Notes: generated from the letters alone by a model not told the origin. A stretch of 64,000 bases of DNA from Alistipes indistinctus YIT 12060 (GCF_025144995.1 NZ_CP102250.1:496001-560000), one strand, 5' to 3'. Shown: positions 1 through 9,007, counted from the stretch's first letter. A program made the numbers and translations.

Positions 1-2
1 TA

Positions 3-437
3 AATACGACACATCCTGTTTTTGCTGGTTATCATACATTAATTATCAGAGCGCAGAATCTTGAATGTCCTGAATATTATGCTTATCTTTTTTTATCAAT
101 CAGGTGGAAGCGCCAGGTGCAAAGCCTTGTTAATGGGGTGAAAGTTTTTAGTATAAATAAAAGCATTCTTAAGAAAACAAAACTTCTCACTCCCCCTCTC
201 TTTGAGCAAAGGGAAATCGTCAACTACATAGTTGATAAAGAACAAAAAATCAATAAAGCGATAAGCGATATCGAGCGTGAAATTGATCTTGTAAAGGAAT
301 ATAAAGCACGACTTATCAGCGACGTTGTGACGGGCAAAGTGGATGTACGAGGGATCGTGGTCCCTGATTTCCAATCAGAATCAGAAGTCATCGAAGCGAC
401 TGAAGAGGAGGCAGACGATCAAACAGAAATAAATTAA
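3..437 (+). CDS. hsdS: Type I restriction enzyme specificity subunit (C-terminal part)
   Basis: The frame is open from base 3 to a TAA at 435-437, so the gene begins before the window; 144 residues are visible. They match the end of an HsdS second half: a target-recognition tail, then PPLFEQREIVNYIV and a charged helix (DKEQKINKAISDIEREIDLVKEYKARL split across it), the conserved coiled coil that spaces the two recognition domains. HsdS directs the methylation and restriction subunits to a bipartite DNA target. An internal ATG at 117 is not a credible start because the homologous frame continues upstream. hsdR follows after 10 bp, so this is the 5' part of an hsd operon whose hsdM should lie to the left. 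Confidence 0.85.
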   Translation, partial: NTTHPVFAGYHTLIIRAQNLECPEYYAYLFLSIRWKRQVQSLVNGVKVFSINKSILKKTKLLTPPLFEQREIVNYIVDKEQKINKAISDIEREIDLVKEYKARLISDVVTGKVDVRGIVVPDFQSESEVIEATEEEADDQTEIN

Positions 438-447
438 AACAAGAAAT

Positions 448-3423
448 ATGGCTCCGGTTACCAATACCAAAGAAAATGGATTCGAGAAGTTGATCGTCGA
501 CTATCTCGTAGCTCATAATGGATTTGAACAGGGCTCGAATGAGGACTATTCAAAAGAGTATGCCATCGACGAAGTGCGATTATTTCGTTTTCTGCAAGCT
601 ACCCAGCAAGAGAAACTCGATGCACTGCACATTACGGAGTCACTCCTTGAAAGAAAAAAATTCCTCAAAAAATTATGCGAGGAACTGGGCTCTACAGTCA
701 AAGGTTCGGGAGGTGTTGTGAAATTAATGCGGGATGGCTTCCGATATCTCCACCTTACATTTGAACTTTATCATGCGCTGCCTACAGTCCAAAACAATAA
801 AGCCAGTGAGATGTATGCACAAAACATCTTCAGTGTGACCCGGCAATTGAGGTATAGCCGGGAGTATCCTAACATGGCTTTGGATTTCGTTGTCTTTATC
901 AATGGGTTACCCGTTGCTACATTTGAGTTGAAGAATCAACTTACCAAACAGAATGTTGATGATGCTGTACATCAATACCGCACAGACCGAGATCCGAAAG
1001 AGTTAATTTTTCATTTCAAACGATGCCTGGTCCATTTCGCTGTCGATGATGATCAGGTAAAGATGTGTACACGGTTAACTGGCAGGAGTTCATGGTTTTT
1101 ACCGTTCAACAAAGGCAATAATGACGGTGCGGGAAATCCCGTAAATCCGGACGGTATCAAAACCGACTACTTATGGAAAAACATACTGACGAAACATGAG
1201 TTGTCAAATATTATCGAAAACTTTGCCCAAGTAGTTGTAGAACGCGATGAAAAGACGCGGAAAATAATTAAAGAGACGCAAGTATTTCCGCGCTATCATC
1301 AACTTTCCGTTGTAAAAAAATTGTTGGCCGACACGTTAGCTTCCGGAGTGGGTAAACGTTACCTAATTCAGCACAGTGCCGGAAGTGGTAAATCGAACTC
1401 TATTGCTTGGCTTGCACATCAATTAGTAGTTTTACAAAACAACGGGAATGCGATTTTCGATTCAATCATTGTCGTTACAGACCGAATTAACCTCGATAAG
1501 CAAATTCGCAATACAATCCGTCAATTCATGCAGGAGAAAAGCACCGTAGGATGGGCGGAACATGCTGGCGATCTTAAAAAGCTAATAGCTTCTGGTAAAA
1601 AAATAATTATCACAACGGTTCATAAATTTCCGTTTATTCTCGACGACATTAGTACCGAAAACCGCAATCGCAATTTTGCGATCATTATCGATGAAGCGCA
1701 TTCCAGCCAGAACGGCAGTATGTCGGCCAAGATGAATATCATTTTGTCAGGCAATATTAGTGAAGAAAACGAATTGCTCGAAGATAAGATCAATGCCATT
1801 ATCGAAGGTCGAAAGATGTTACCGAATGCTAACTACTACGCATTTACGGCAACTCCGAAAAACAAGACGCTTCAAATGTTTGGCGTGCCATTCTCGAAGC
1901 CGGATGGCGAAATTGGGCATCGTCCATTTCACAACTATTCGATGAAGCAAGCAATAGAGGAAGAGTTTATTTTGGATGTTTTGAAGTATTACACGCCCAT
2001 ATCGAGTTATTACCAGCTTGCCAAAAAAATTGAAGATGACCCTAAATTCGACAAGAAACGCTCGGAGAAAAGGTTAAGAACATTTGTGGAATCAAGCGAA
2101 TACACAATTCGCAGAAAATCCGAAATAATTGTTGAACACTTCTATTCACAAATTATCTCAAAAGGGAAAATAGGAGGTCAGGCGCGAGTTATGGTAGTAA
2201 CGGCAGGTATCGAACGGGCGATTGACTACTATTATGCCATAACAAAATTATTGGAGGAACGCAGAAGTCAATATCGGGCAATTGTGGCATTTTCGGGAGA
2301 GAAAGAGTACAAAGGGCATGCCGGTAATAAAGTATCAGAAAGCTCTATCAATGGTTTTCCCAGTAACATGATCGAGAGCAATTTTAAGCAAGATCCATAC
2401 AGAATATTAATTGTGGCCAATAAGTTTCAAACAGGATTTGACGAGCCGTTGCTCCATACGATGTATGTAGACAAGGTGTTATCAGATATAAAGGCCGTAC
2501 AGACGTTGTCTCGATTGAACCGAGCTCATCCTCTGAAACGAGATACGTTTGTACTGGATTTTGCGAATGACGCAGAAATGATCCGAGCGGCATTTCAGCC
2601 CTATTACAAGACAACGATATTATCAGCTGAGACGGATCCGAATAAGCTGAATGATCTTATCAATAGGATGGAGAAATACCAAGTTTACGCCGCTGAAGAC
2701 GTAGATACTGTCGTTGAAAGATTATTCAATGGAACCGAACGTTGTTCATTGGATCCAATTCTCGATTCTTGTGCCGAAGCATATAATGAACTCGGTGAAG
2801 ATGGACAGGTCGAATTCAAAAGCAGTGCGAAAACATTTGTGCGTACCTATACGTTCCTTGCTGCTATATTGCCCTTTGGAAGTATCGAGTGGGAAAAACT
2901 CTCGCAATTTTTGACATTATTGCTCCCGAAATTACCCTCTCCCGAAAGCGAAGATTTATCGAAAGGCATACTGGAAAGTATTGATTTCGATAGTTATAAG
3001 AATACAATACTTTCAGAACGGTCCATTGCTCTGGAAGATGAGAATATGGAGATTGATCCTGTGCCTGTTAATAGCGTCAAAGGGACTTCAGAACCAGAAT
3101 TAGAGTATCTTAGCCAGATACTTAATTCATTTAACACTCGTTTTGGCGATATTCCATGGAGCGATAAAGATAAAGTTGAAAAGGTGTTGACAGCACTTCC
3201 GGACGAGGTAGCAAAGAGTGAGGTGTATCAAAATGCAATAAAAAACTCAGATGAGGCTACAGCAAAGATAGAAAGTGATGCAGCCTTGTCTAAGGTCATA
3301 TTGGCCTATATGACATCAAATATGGAACTTTTCAGGAATTTCCAAGATAACCCTTCTTTTAAAAAATGGTTGCAAGATTATGTATTCCAAACGACATATA
3401 GCCAACAATCACAGAGAAAATAA
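448..3423 (+). CDS. hsdR: Type I restriction enzyme endonuclease/translocase subunit R
   Basis: A 991-residue HsdR, the ATP-driven DNA translocase and nuclease of a type I restriction system. An N-terminal HSDR_N nuclease domain shows the PD-(D/E)xK-type signature (LDFVVF...FELKNQ, ELK near residue 160). A superfamily 2 motor follows: Walker A SAGSGKSNS near residue 312, DEAH near residue 415, motif III FTATPKNKT, and the later QTLSRLNRAH motif VI. Length is normal for the family. It starts 10 bp after hsdS, consistent with one transcript. Base composition is visibly more AT-rich than the core genes to the right, as expected for a horizontally exchanged defence locus. Confidence 0.95.
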   Translation: MAPVTNTKENGFEKLIVDYLVAHNGFEQGSNEDYSKEYAIDEVRLFRFLQATQQEKLDALHITESLLERKKFLKKLCEELGSTVKGSGGVVKLMRDGFRYLHLTFELYHALPTVQNNKASEMYAQNIFSVTRQLRYSREYPNMALDFVVFINGLPVATFELKNQLTKQNVDDAVHQYRTDRDPKELIFHFKRCLVHFAVDDDQVKMCTRLTGRSSWFLPFNKGNNDGAGNPVNPDGIKTDYLWKNILTKHELSNIIENFAQVVVERDEKTRKIIKETQVFPRYHQLSVVKKLLADTLASGVGKRYLIQHSAGSGKSNSIAWLAHQLVVLQNNGNAIFDSIIVVTDRINLDKQIRNTIRQFMQEKSTVGWAEHAGDLKKLIASGKKIIITTVHKFPFILDDISTENRNRNFAIIIDEAHSSQNGSMSAKMNIILSGNISEENELLEDKINAIIEGRKMLPNANYYAFTATPKNKTLQMFGVPFSKPDGEIGHRPFHNYSMKQAIEEEFILDVLKYYTPISSYYQLAKKIEDDPKFDKKRSEKRLRTFVESSEYTIRRKSEIIVEHFYSQIISKGKIGGQARVMVVTAGIERAIDYYYAITKLLEERRSQYRAIVAFSGEKEYKGHAGNKVSESSINGFPSNMIESNFKQDPYRILIVANKFQTGFDEPLLHTMYVDKVLSDIKAVQTLSRLNRAHPLKRDTFVLDFANDAEMIRAAFQPYYKTTILSAETDPNKLNDLINRMEKYQVYAAEDVDTVVERLFNGTERCSLDPILDSCAEAYNELGEDGQVEFKSSAKTFVRTYTFLAAILPFGSIEWEKLSQFLTLLLPKLPSPESEDLSKGILESIDFDSYKNTILSERSIALEDENMEIDPVPVNSVKGTSEPELEYLSQILNSFNTRFGDIPWSDKDKVEKVLTALPDEVAKSEVYQNAIKNSDEATAKIESDAALSKVILAYMTSNMELFRNFQDNPSFKKWLQDYVFQTTYSQQSQRK

Positions 3424-3447
3424 TCGACTAAAACACCATTAACAAAT

Positions 3448-4092
3448 ATGACAAGACAGCAAAATTATGGTATTGTATATGTGCTGACTAACCCGGCAAT
3501 GCCGGATCTAGTCAAGATAGGCATGACAAATCGCAATAGTGTAGATGCTCGGCTCAAAGAACTTTTTAACACAAGTGTCCCGGTACCTTTCGAGTGTGCA
3601 TACGCATGTAAAGTTGAGAACTGCGGGGTGGTTGAGAAAACTCTACACCTTGCATTTCATCCATACCGAATTCATTCACAACGAGAATTCTTTAAAATCA
3701 ATCCAGAGCAGGCAATTGTTATTTTGAAATTGTTGGACAAAAGCAGCGATATCACGCATGAAATACAAGAAGAAATAAGCAATGATCTTTCGGATGTCGA
3801 CAAAGCAGCTGGAGCAAAATTAAAGATTACACGTAGGCCTCCATTAAATTTCAAGGAAATGTGTATTCCTTATGGTGCAAAACTACTTTATACAAAAGGA
3901 GGAGAGCACAGCATCGAAGTAGAAGTTTGCACTGACAGGAAAGTCTTATTCCAGGGGCGTGAAGCATCATTAACAGCAGTTACCCAAGAATTACTAGGAT
4001 TAGAGTATTCTATCCAACCGACACCTTACTGGAGTTATAATGGCAAAAGTTTAACAGACATTTATAACGAAACATATAGCCTTATAGAATAA
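3448..4092 (+). CDS. GIY-YIG/T5orf172-type nuclease-like protein with RAMA-like C-terminus
   Basis: A 214-residue protein 24 bp after hsdR. Residues 5-90 resemble the T5orf172/Mug113 branch of GIY-YIG domains: GIVYVLTNPAMPDLVKIGMT, a conserved R in ARLKELFN, and a catalytic-type E in GVVEKTLH followed by REFF. Residues 140-212 look like a RAMA (restriction/methylase-associated) fold: AKLLYTKGGEHSIEVEV, then FQGREASLTAVTQELLG and PYWSYNGKSLTDIY. RAMA domains are thought to read modified DNA, so a nuclease or sensor working with the adjacent hsd system is plausible but inferred. Its role is unproven. Confidence 0.7.
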   Translation: MTRQQNYGIVYVLTNPAMPDLVKIGMTNRNSVDARLKELFNTSVPVPFECAYACKVENCGVVEKTLHLAFHPYRIHSQREFFKINPEQAIVILKLLDKSSDITHEIQEEISNDLSDVDKAAGAKLKITRRPPLNFKEMCIPYGAKLLYTKGGEHSIEVEVCTDRKVLFQGREASLTAVTQELLGLEYSIQPTPYWSYNGKSLTDIYNETYSLIE

Positions 4093-4485
4093 GTTAACTG
4101 ACTAATTTTAAATAACTAAGACCATTAACAATAGAAGGTAGATGAGAAAAAACGCCTGCTTTCATCTTCTATATGGCTTAACCATACAGGCAAAACGCCA
4201 AGGCATAGCTATCAAATAACTACATTGGGCTATGCCAGACGAATTTTCAGGAAATTCTATTGCCGTTTCGAGGATTTTTATTCTACCTTTGTATCAAGAA
4301 GTAAATCAGGACTTTGGAAAATATAACCCATTGATTTGCAACCGCTTCTCCCCTATGGCACTAAAAGGGTAAGAATAACGAGCTCAAGGAGTGGAAGTTA
4401 TAATTCCGGAGTCCCACATATAAAAGCAATTCACTCTATTTTAGCGGATTAAACCATTACTTTCCAGATGATGAAAACAGTAGAT

Positions 4486-4504
4486 TTTCTGCATCGGAAA
4501 GTAA
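4486..4504 (+). repeat. Candidate left attachment site (attL) of the 8.1-kb element
   Basis: TTTCTGCATCGGAAAGTAA recurs at 12586-12604 as TTTCTGCATCGGTAAGTAA (18/19), in the same orientation and exactly 8100 bp away. The copies bracket the integrase, mobilization genes and reverse transcriptase. GGAAAGTAA (4496-4504) is also the inverted match of TTACTTTCC at 4457-4465. The site lies about 190 bp upstream of the integrase start, a usual distance. The att role is inferred. Confidence 0.45.
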
Positions 4505-4602
4505 CTACATCAAACAATATCCAAGAAAAAGTCAATTAATATACAGATTAACAGTTATTTATTAATCATTCTTCAGCTGACTTATTTGAGGTTATTTTGC
4601 CA

Positions 4603-4669
4603 TTTTGGTGTAAATATTTACAACTAAATTACACCTTTCGATTTGTTTTGGTGTAAATAAAGTGTAAAT
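4603..4669 (+). repeat. Short repeats upstream of integrase, possible arm-type binding sites
   Basis: TTTTGGTGTAAATA occurs twice as a direct repeat (4603-4616, 4646-4659). A shorter GTGTAAAT is at 4662-4669 and an inverted relative (AAATTACACC) at 4626-4635. Clustered short repeats between a candidate att core and the integrase start are typical of integrase or excisionase arm sites. The rest of the 604-bp gap (4093-4696) is AT-rich and shows no gene. Confidence 0.4.
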
Positions 4670-4696
4670 TCGCAGTAACCATTAAACTACTGCGTT

Positions 4697-5821
4697 ATGG
4701 AAATCAAGATCAGAAAACGGGAATCCGCGACCACAGGCAAAACGAGCCTGTCGTTGGAATATTATTTGGGCTATACCAAAGACGAAAACGGGAAGATCAA
4801 GCACAAGCGCAAATTCGAGACGCTCGAATATTTCCTTTACACCCACCCCAAGACAGCCGTAGAAAAAGACCACAACAAAACCAACCTTCAAATGGCTGAA
4901 GCGGTCAAAGCCAAACGCCTGCTCGCTTTTCAGAATAAGCAATATGGCTTTACGGTCGATTTCAAAATCCGAACGAACCTCGTTGAGTATATCCGGGGAC
5001 TGATTGAGCAGCGCAAAGAATCGCCCGGTAACTGGGGCAATTGGGACAGTGCATTAAAACACCTGATCGCCTATGCAGGAGAAGATACGACCTTTGAAAC
5101 GGTCGATAAAGAATTTGTGACCGGGTTTAAGAAATACCTGGAGAAAGACGCCCGAACAAAAAGTAATACCCGACTCTCGGCAAGCAGTCAAAGCAGCTAT
5201 TTTCTCAAACTGAAAGCCGCCCTTAACCAAGCCGTAGAGGATGGTATCATTCCCCATAGTCCGGCAGTCCATGTAAAGCCTGCCAAGATCGAGGACATTC
5301 ACCGGGAATACCTGACATTCGAAGAATTGCAACGTTTATCCAAAGTCGATTGCAAATTCCCGGTTCTGAAACAGGCATTCCTATTCTCCTGCCTGACGGG
5401 ATTACGATGGAGCGATATTCAAAAACTCACGTGGGACGAAGTGCAGGAACTGGATGGCATGACACGGATTGTGTTCCGGCAGAAAAAAACCAAAGGCTTT
5501 GAATACCTCGATATTTCCGATCAGGCGGTTAAATACCTCGGGAAACGGGGCAAGCCCGACGAGCGGGTTTTTATCGCCTTGAAATATTCAGCCTGGCATA
5601 ACATGGCTTTGCAGCGTTGGTGCATGGACGCAGGGATCAACAAGACGATCACCTTCCATTGTGGACGGCATACATTCGCTGTCTTACAATTGTCACTCGG
5701 AACAGAGATATACACAGTGTCCAAGCTGCTCGGCCACAAGGAACTCAAAACGACACAGGTGTACGCCCGTATCCTCGATGAAAAGAAACGTGAGGCGGTC
5801 AATAAAATCCCGGAATTATAA
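4697..5821 (+). CDS. int: Tyrosine recombinase / integrase
   Basis: A 374-residue site-specific integrase of the kind carried by Bacteroidales mobilizable elements. It has an N-terminal arm-binding region (residues 1-85), a SAM-like core-binding domain (about 95-195), and a catalytic domain with the full tyrosine-recombinase set: R237 (TGLRWSD), H321 and R324 (FHCGRHTF), H347 (LLGHKELKTT) and Y356 (QVYARI). It lies just inside the candidate left attachment site, so it probably integrates and excises the 4.5-12.6 kb element. An alternative role shuffling hsdS is less likely because mobilization genes follow directly. Confidence 0.93.
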   Translation: MEIKIRKRESATTGKTSLSLEYYLGYTKDENGKIKHKRKFETLEYFLYTHPKTAVEKDHNKTNLQMAEAVKAKRLLAFQNKQYGFTVDFKIRTNLVEYIRGLIEQRKESPGNWGNWDSALKHLIAYAGEDTTFETVDKEFVTGFKKYLEKDARTKSNTRLSASSQSSYFLKLKAALNQAVEDGIIPHSPAVHVKPAKIEDIHREYLTFEELQRLSKVDCKFPVLKQAFLFSCLTGLRWSDIQKLTWDEVQELDGMTRIVFRQKKTKGFEYLDISDQAVKYLGKRGKPDERVFIALKYSAWHNMALQRWCMDAGINKTITFHCGRHTFAVLQLSLGTEIYTVSKLLGHKELKTTQVYARILDEKKREAVNKIPEL

Positions 5822-5833
5822 GCCTGATAAAAT

Positions 5834-6217
5834 ATGCTTAACTTAGGATTCAATAGCCGATTCACGATCAAGCAAACCAAGATGCTCTCCGATCTGTTCA
5901 ATAACTTCGGTGTTTTTCAGCCTGCGGTCAATCCTACCATCCTCGCTGCCTTGTTTTCCGGCAAACTTAAAAAGCCGCTGATCGTCCGCAATGCCCGGCT
6001 GCTCTGCTATATTATGGATTGTCTGAGCCAAGCGTTGCTTATCACGAATATCTGGCAATCCGTGGCCGACCGCACCGAATGCTTCGTGTCGGTCAAGGGG
6101 AAGCCCATCACCCGCAACACTCTTTCAAGCGCAAAATATTGCGCGGTGAAATTCGACACCATCCCGGAGAAAGCCACGATCCGGCAATACATCGGCATAC
6201 TGAAGGGTCTCAAGTAA
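5834..6217 (+). CDS. Hypothetical protein of the mobile element
   Basis: A 127-residue protein starting 12 bp after the integrase and probably cotranscribed with it. I do not recognise a domain. It is basic, with helical N-terminal sequence (MLSDLFNNFG) and a C-terminal segment (GKPITRNTLSSA) similar in feel to small proteins that follow integrases in Bacteroides mobilizable elements. Codon use matches the integrase. A DNA-binding or recombination-accessory role is only a guess from position. Confidence 0.6.
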   Translation: MLNLGFNSRFTIKQTKMLSDLFNNFGVFQPAVNPTILAALFSGKLKKPLIVRNARLLCYIMDCLSQALLITNIWQSVADRTECFVSVKGKPITRNTLSSAKYCAVKFDTIPEKATIRQYIGILKGLK

Positions 6218-6352
6218 TATTGAGAAACAGCATATTACGCATTATTTTCTCTTTCAATGAGTGAGAGAGAATGAGCAGTTGTAGCACCACTGCCAAGGAA
6301 CCGGTATATATTTGCCCTTGCTATTCACTGAAGTCTTACCAAAAACCAAATT

Positions 6353-6646
6353 ATGGACAATGAAATCAGCATGGAACAGCGGTTGAGCCGTATCGAACAA
6401 CTGCTTGCAGGGCAAAAGAACGTCCTCACCTTCGACGAAGCTTGTACTTTCACGGGAATCTCCCGGACGTATATGTACAAGCTGACCTGCGGGAGCCGCA
6501 TACCGCATTACAAGCCCGGCGGCAAAAACATCTATTTCGACCGCGCCGAACTGGAGCGCTGACTTCTCCGCAACCGGATCAAGACCGCCGATGAAATGGA
6601 ACAGGAGGCGGCAAATTACGTGATAAATCCACGTTCATCATCTTAA
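6353..6646 (+). pseudogene. Excisionase-like helix-turn-helix protein with in-frame TGA
   Basis: Codons 1-69 encode a MerR/excisionase-type winged helix: TFDEACTFTGISRTYMYKL, then HYKPGGKNIYFDRAELER. A TGA at 6560-6562 interrupts the frame, yet it continues without another stop for 27 codons (LLRNRIKTADEMEQEAANYV) to TAA at 6644-6646. Relatives in Bacteroidales elements typically read ...ELEAWLLxNRxKT..., so the TGA sits where tryptophan is expected, a single TGG-to-TGA change. Such proteins direct excision with the integrase. Either this is a recent nonsense mutation or the TGA is read through; the 69-residue product would still carry the DNA-binding part. Confidence 0.7.
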
Positions 6647-6894
6647 CGCGCACTTCCGCGCGCAGACCTGCGTACCCTTAATCCTTACCGGAACGAGTGT
6701 TCCCCGCCGTTGTGCTCTGCGAGATTTTTGGAGATCTCTCCGGGACAATGGCGGGGAACACTCGCCCGGATTCTGCCGGGCCTGAAAACACACTGAAAAA
6801 GAACAGGCAAGTTTGTGTTTTCGTAAACGAAAACCGCCTTTCTCCCGTCGGTCGGCGCGTGATCCCGTTGGTCTTATCCTAAAAACTATCCACG
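6647..6894. other. Candidate origin of transfer (oriT) region
   Basis: A non-coding 248-bp stretch directly before the mobC-like and relaxase genes, where mobilizable elements usually keep oriT. It contains a long inverted repeat (arms 6694-6713 and 6745-6764, 19/20 complementary, each with GTTCCCCGCC or its complement), a second hairpin (6765-6780, CCCGG...CCGGG), and a perfect 7-bp stem GTTTTCG/CGAAAAC with loop TAAA at 6817-6834. Position and structure suggest relaxosome binding sites. No nick site can be assigned from sequence alone. Confidence 0.45.
6694..6764. repeat. 20-bp inverted repeat in the oriT-like region
   Basis: Arms 6694-6713 and 6745-6764 pair at 19 of 20 positions around a 31-nt spacer. 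No T-run follows on either strand, so a transcription terminator is less likely than a processing or relaxosome structure. Confidence 0.75.
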
Positions 6895-7251
6895 ATGAAA
6901 AGAGAATTTAACCGGGGTGGGCGCCCGGCATTGAGCGCCGCCCAAAGACAGAAATACATCGTCAGTACCCGGCTCGATACGCCGCTGTATCTTCAACTGA
7001 AATCCCTCGCCCGGCAGTCGGGCAAGCAGCCCGCCCAGATCATCCGCGAACTGATCGAACTCGGCTGAGTGAAAGAACGGATGCGGCGGGAGCATCTGGA
7101 CTACATGGCACAACTCAAAGGAATCGCGCGGAACCTGAACCAACTGACCAAGCTAGCCAACATCGGAGGTTTCGCCTCGGTCGTTCTTTCGCACGGCCCT
7201 ATCGTTTCCGAGATCGAGGATTTTCTAAAACGCCTGCGCGATGATCGGTAA
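6895..7251 (+). pseudogene. MobC-like relaxosome protein with in-frame TGA
   Basis: The N-terminal 57 codons (MKREFNRGGRP..., TRLDTPLYLQLKSLARQSG) form a ribbon-helix-helix-like start. A TGA at 7066-7068 follows LIELG, and the same frame continues for 60 codons (VKERMRREHL, then AQLKGIARNLNQLTKLAN) to TAA at 7249-7251. The NLNQL segment is the hallmark of MobC/relaxosome accessory proteins. The frame then overlaps the relaxase start by 11 bp, the normal arrangement, showing that both halves belong to one gene. A GTG directly after the TGA (7069) could restart translation of the C-terminal half. Confidence 0.75.
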
Positions 7252-8326
7252 AATCATATCGTGCTCCTCTTTTGCCGGGACGGTCGGTTATGTAATGAAA
7301 GAGCAATCACACATTCTAGCCGCCGAAGGCGTTACGCCGCCCGAAGTCCGGGATATGGTCAGGGACTTCAAAGACCAGACATTACTGAATCCACGGATTA
7401 AAAATGCGGTCGGCCATATCTCGCTGTCGTTCTCGCCCAAGGATGCTGACAAGCTGACCGATGCCAGAATGACGCAAATCGCCAGAGAGTATATGGAACG
7501 CATGGGCATCCGGGACACTCAGTTTCTGTTGGTGCGGCATCTCGACCAGGCGCACCCGCATTGCCACCTCGTTTATAACCGTGTCGGTAACAACGGCCAA
7601 ACTATTTCGGACAAAAACATGAAAATCCGCAACGGAAAAGTCTGCAAGGAACTGACCGCCAAACACGGCCTTTACTATGCCAAAGGCAAGGAGGAGGTAA
7701 ACCGCGACCGACTGCGGGAACCGGACAAAACCAAGTATCAGATATACGATGCGATCCGGGCCTGTTTGCCGGAGAGCAAATCGTGGGGCGATCTGGAAAA
7801 TCGGTTGCAGGAGCGAGGAATTACGACTAGCTACAAATACTGCGGCCAAACCGACCGCAAGCAGGGCGTGCTGTTCGGCAAGAACGGCTTTACTTTCTCC
7901 GGCTCGAAAATAGACCGGGCATTCAGTTATACGAATCTGAACCGCCATTTTGAACAATTGCAACGGATGCGCCCACCTATCGAACAGCCCCGGTATACCG
8001 CGCAGTCGGTCGATAAACTTAGAGCCGCCGCCGACAGCTACCGTTCGGCGTTCTCCGGTTTGTTTAAAAGCGGCAACGTCCCGGAAGAATCAGTTAATCT
8101 GGGCGCGTTCGGTCTAAAAGGAGGCTTACTGCTTCCACCGTCCGACTTCAGCGGCGGTATCGCCCCGGAGCTGATGCAAAGGCGCATCGGAGAATCCCAC
8201 GAGGAATATATCAACCGAATCACCGCGCTTATTCGGGCCGCAACCGAAGCGATGCTGGTAGCCGCCGCAGAGCGCAAACGGAAACTTAAAGAACGCAAAG
8301 CCAACAAACCTAAAATCGGTTTCTAA
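7241..8326 (+). CDS. Relaxase / mobilization nuclease (MOBP type)
   Basis: A 361-residue relaxase that should nick oriT and pilot the strand during conjugative mobilization. The N-terminal Relaxase domain (residues 1-240) shows a candidate catalytic tyrosine Y17 (GTVGYVMKE) and the metal-binding three-histidine motif HLDQAHPHCHLVYNR, with H100, H105, H107 and H109. The C-terminus is basic (ERKRKLKERKANKPK). The gene is intact, unlike its neighbours on both sides. It overlaps the mobC-like gene (ATG inside its last codons) and is followed after 2 bp by the membrane accessory gene, so the three form one operon. Confidence 0.93.
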   Translation: MIGKIISCSSFAGTVGYVMKEQSHILAAEGVTPPEVRDMVRDFKDQTLLNPRIKNAVGHISLSFSPKDADKLTDARMTQIAREYMERMGIRDTQFLLVRHLDQAHPHCHLVYNRVGNNGQTISDKNMKIRNGKVCKELTAKHGLYYAKGKEEVNRDRLREPDKTKYQIYDAIRACLPESKSWGDLENRLQERGITTSYKYCGQTDRKQGVLFGKNGFTFSGSKIDRAFSYTNLNRHFEQLQRMRPPIEQPRYTAQSVDKLRAAADSYRSAFSGLFKSGNVPEESVNLGAFGLKGGLLLPPSDFSGGIAPELMQRRIGESHEEYINRITALIRAATEAMLVAAAERKRKLKERKANKPKIGF

Positions 8327-8328
8327 CG

Positions 8329-8952
8329 ATGAAAGACGAGAAAAACAATATTCCTGCTGAACAGGTCTACGGTATGTTCGAGGAGATCAAAGAGATGATC
8401 GAAAAGCGCCCCGCGCCGGAAACGTCCGGCGGCACGACTGAGAACAGCGATACGGTTATCTGAAAGCTGGAAGAAAACAAAACCGCTATTGATCGTAGCG
8501 CAGAACAGATCGCTGGCCTGACCAACCGGATCGGGCAAATTGACTTTCAGCCCGTCATAAAGGTACAGCCGCCGGATTTTTCCGGCCTAAAAGAAGTCTT
8601 TCAATATATTGACTCACGACAAGAGCAATTAAATAACAGACAGCAAAGAATTGAAGAAAAAATCGACGGATTGGGAACACAGGTCGCCCAGATGAAAACC
8701 GAGGTCGATACGACGGAGTTTAAACGGTTGTCGGATCATACGATCTATGAAATGACGCAACAGATACGTTACCTGAAACAGCTGCCCATCGTGCTGAAGA
8801 TCATTATCGGAATGGCCGTTGTGGCATTGCTTGCCACCCTCGCAGCCGGGTATTATATCCGCGACAGTCGGGAATGGAAAGATTCCTCACAATACTGGTA
8901 TGAGCAAAGCCAGCAACAAGCACAACCGAAAACCACTAAGAAAGCCAAGTAA
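8329..8952 (+). pseudogene. Membrane-anchored mobilization accessory protein with in-frame TGA
   Basis: The frame starts at ATG 8329, two bases after the relaxase stop, and is stopped by TGA at 8461-8463 after 44 codons. It then stays open for 163 codons to TAA at 8950-8952. The reconstructed protein of about 207 residues has an acidic head (EEIKEMIEKRPAPETSG), a long coiled coil (SRQEQLNNRQQRIEEKIDGL and onward) and one transmembrane helix (IVLKIIIGMAVVALLATLAA) before a hydrophilic tail. Similar coiled-coil/TM proteins follow relaxases in Bacteroidales elements; the function is not established. An ATG at 8671 could still produce the 93-residue TM part. Confidence 0.6.
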
Positions 8953-8960
8953 CCCACAAG

Positions 8961-9007
8961 AAAAAGGGGACTTCCGAGATTTGGATAGTCTCAGAAGCCC
9001 CCTTTTT
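8961..9007. terminator. Bidirectional hairpin terminator
   Basis: AAAAAGGGGACTTCCGAGA pairs with the following TCTCAGAAGCCCCCTTTTT with a few mismatches; A-runs and T-runs flank the stem on both sides. It lies between the plus-strand mobilization operon and the convergent minus-strand gene ending at 9026. Confidence 0.75.

Noticed and set aside
117-437. Complete 106-residue gene from ATG 117
   Set aside because: HsdS-like sequence continues upstream to the window edge, so this is an internal methionine.
4697-5821. Integrase as an hsdS-inverting recombinase
   Set aside because: It is separated from hsd by the GIY-YIG gene and a 604-bp gap, it is followed by mobilization genes, and no second hsdS or inverted hsdS repeats are visible in the window.
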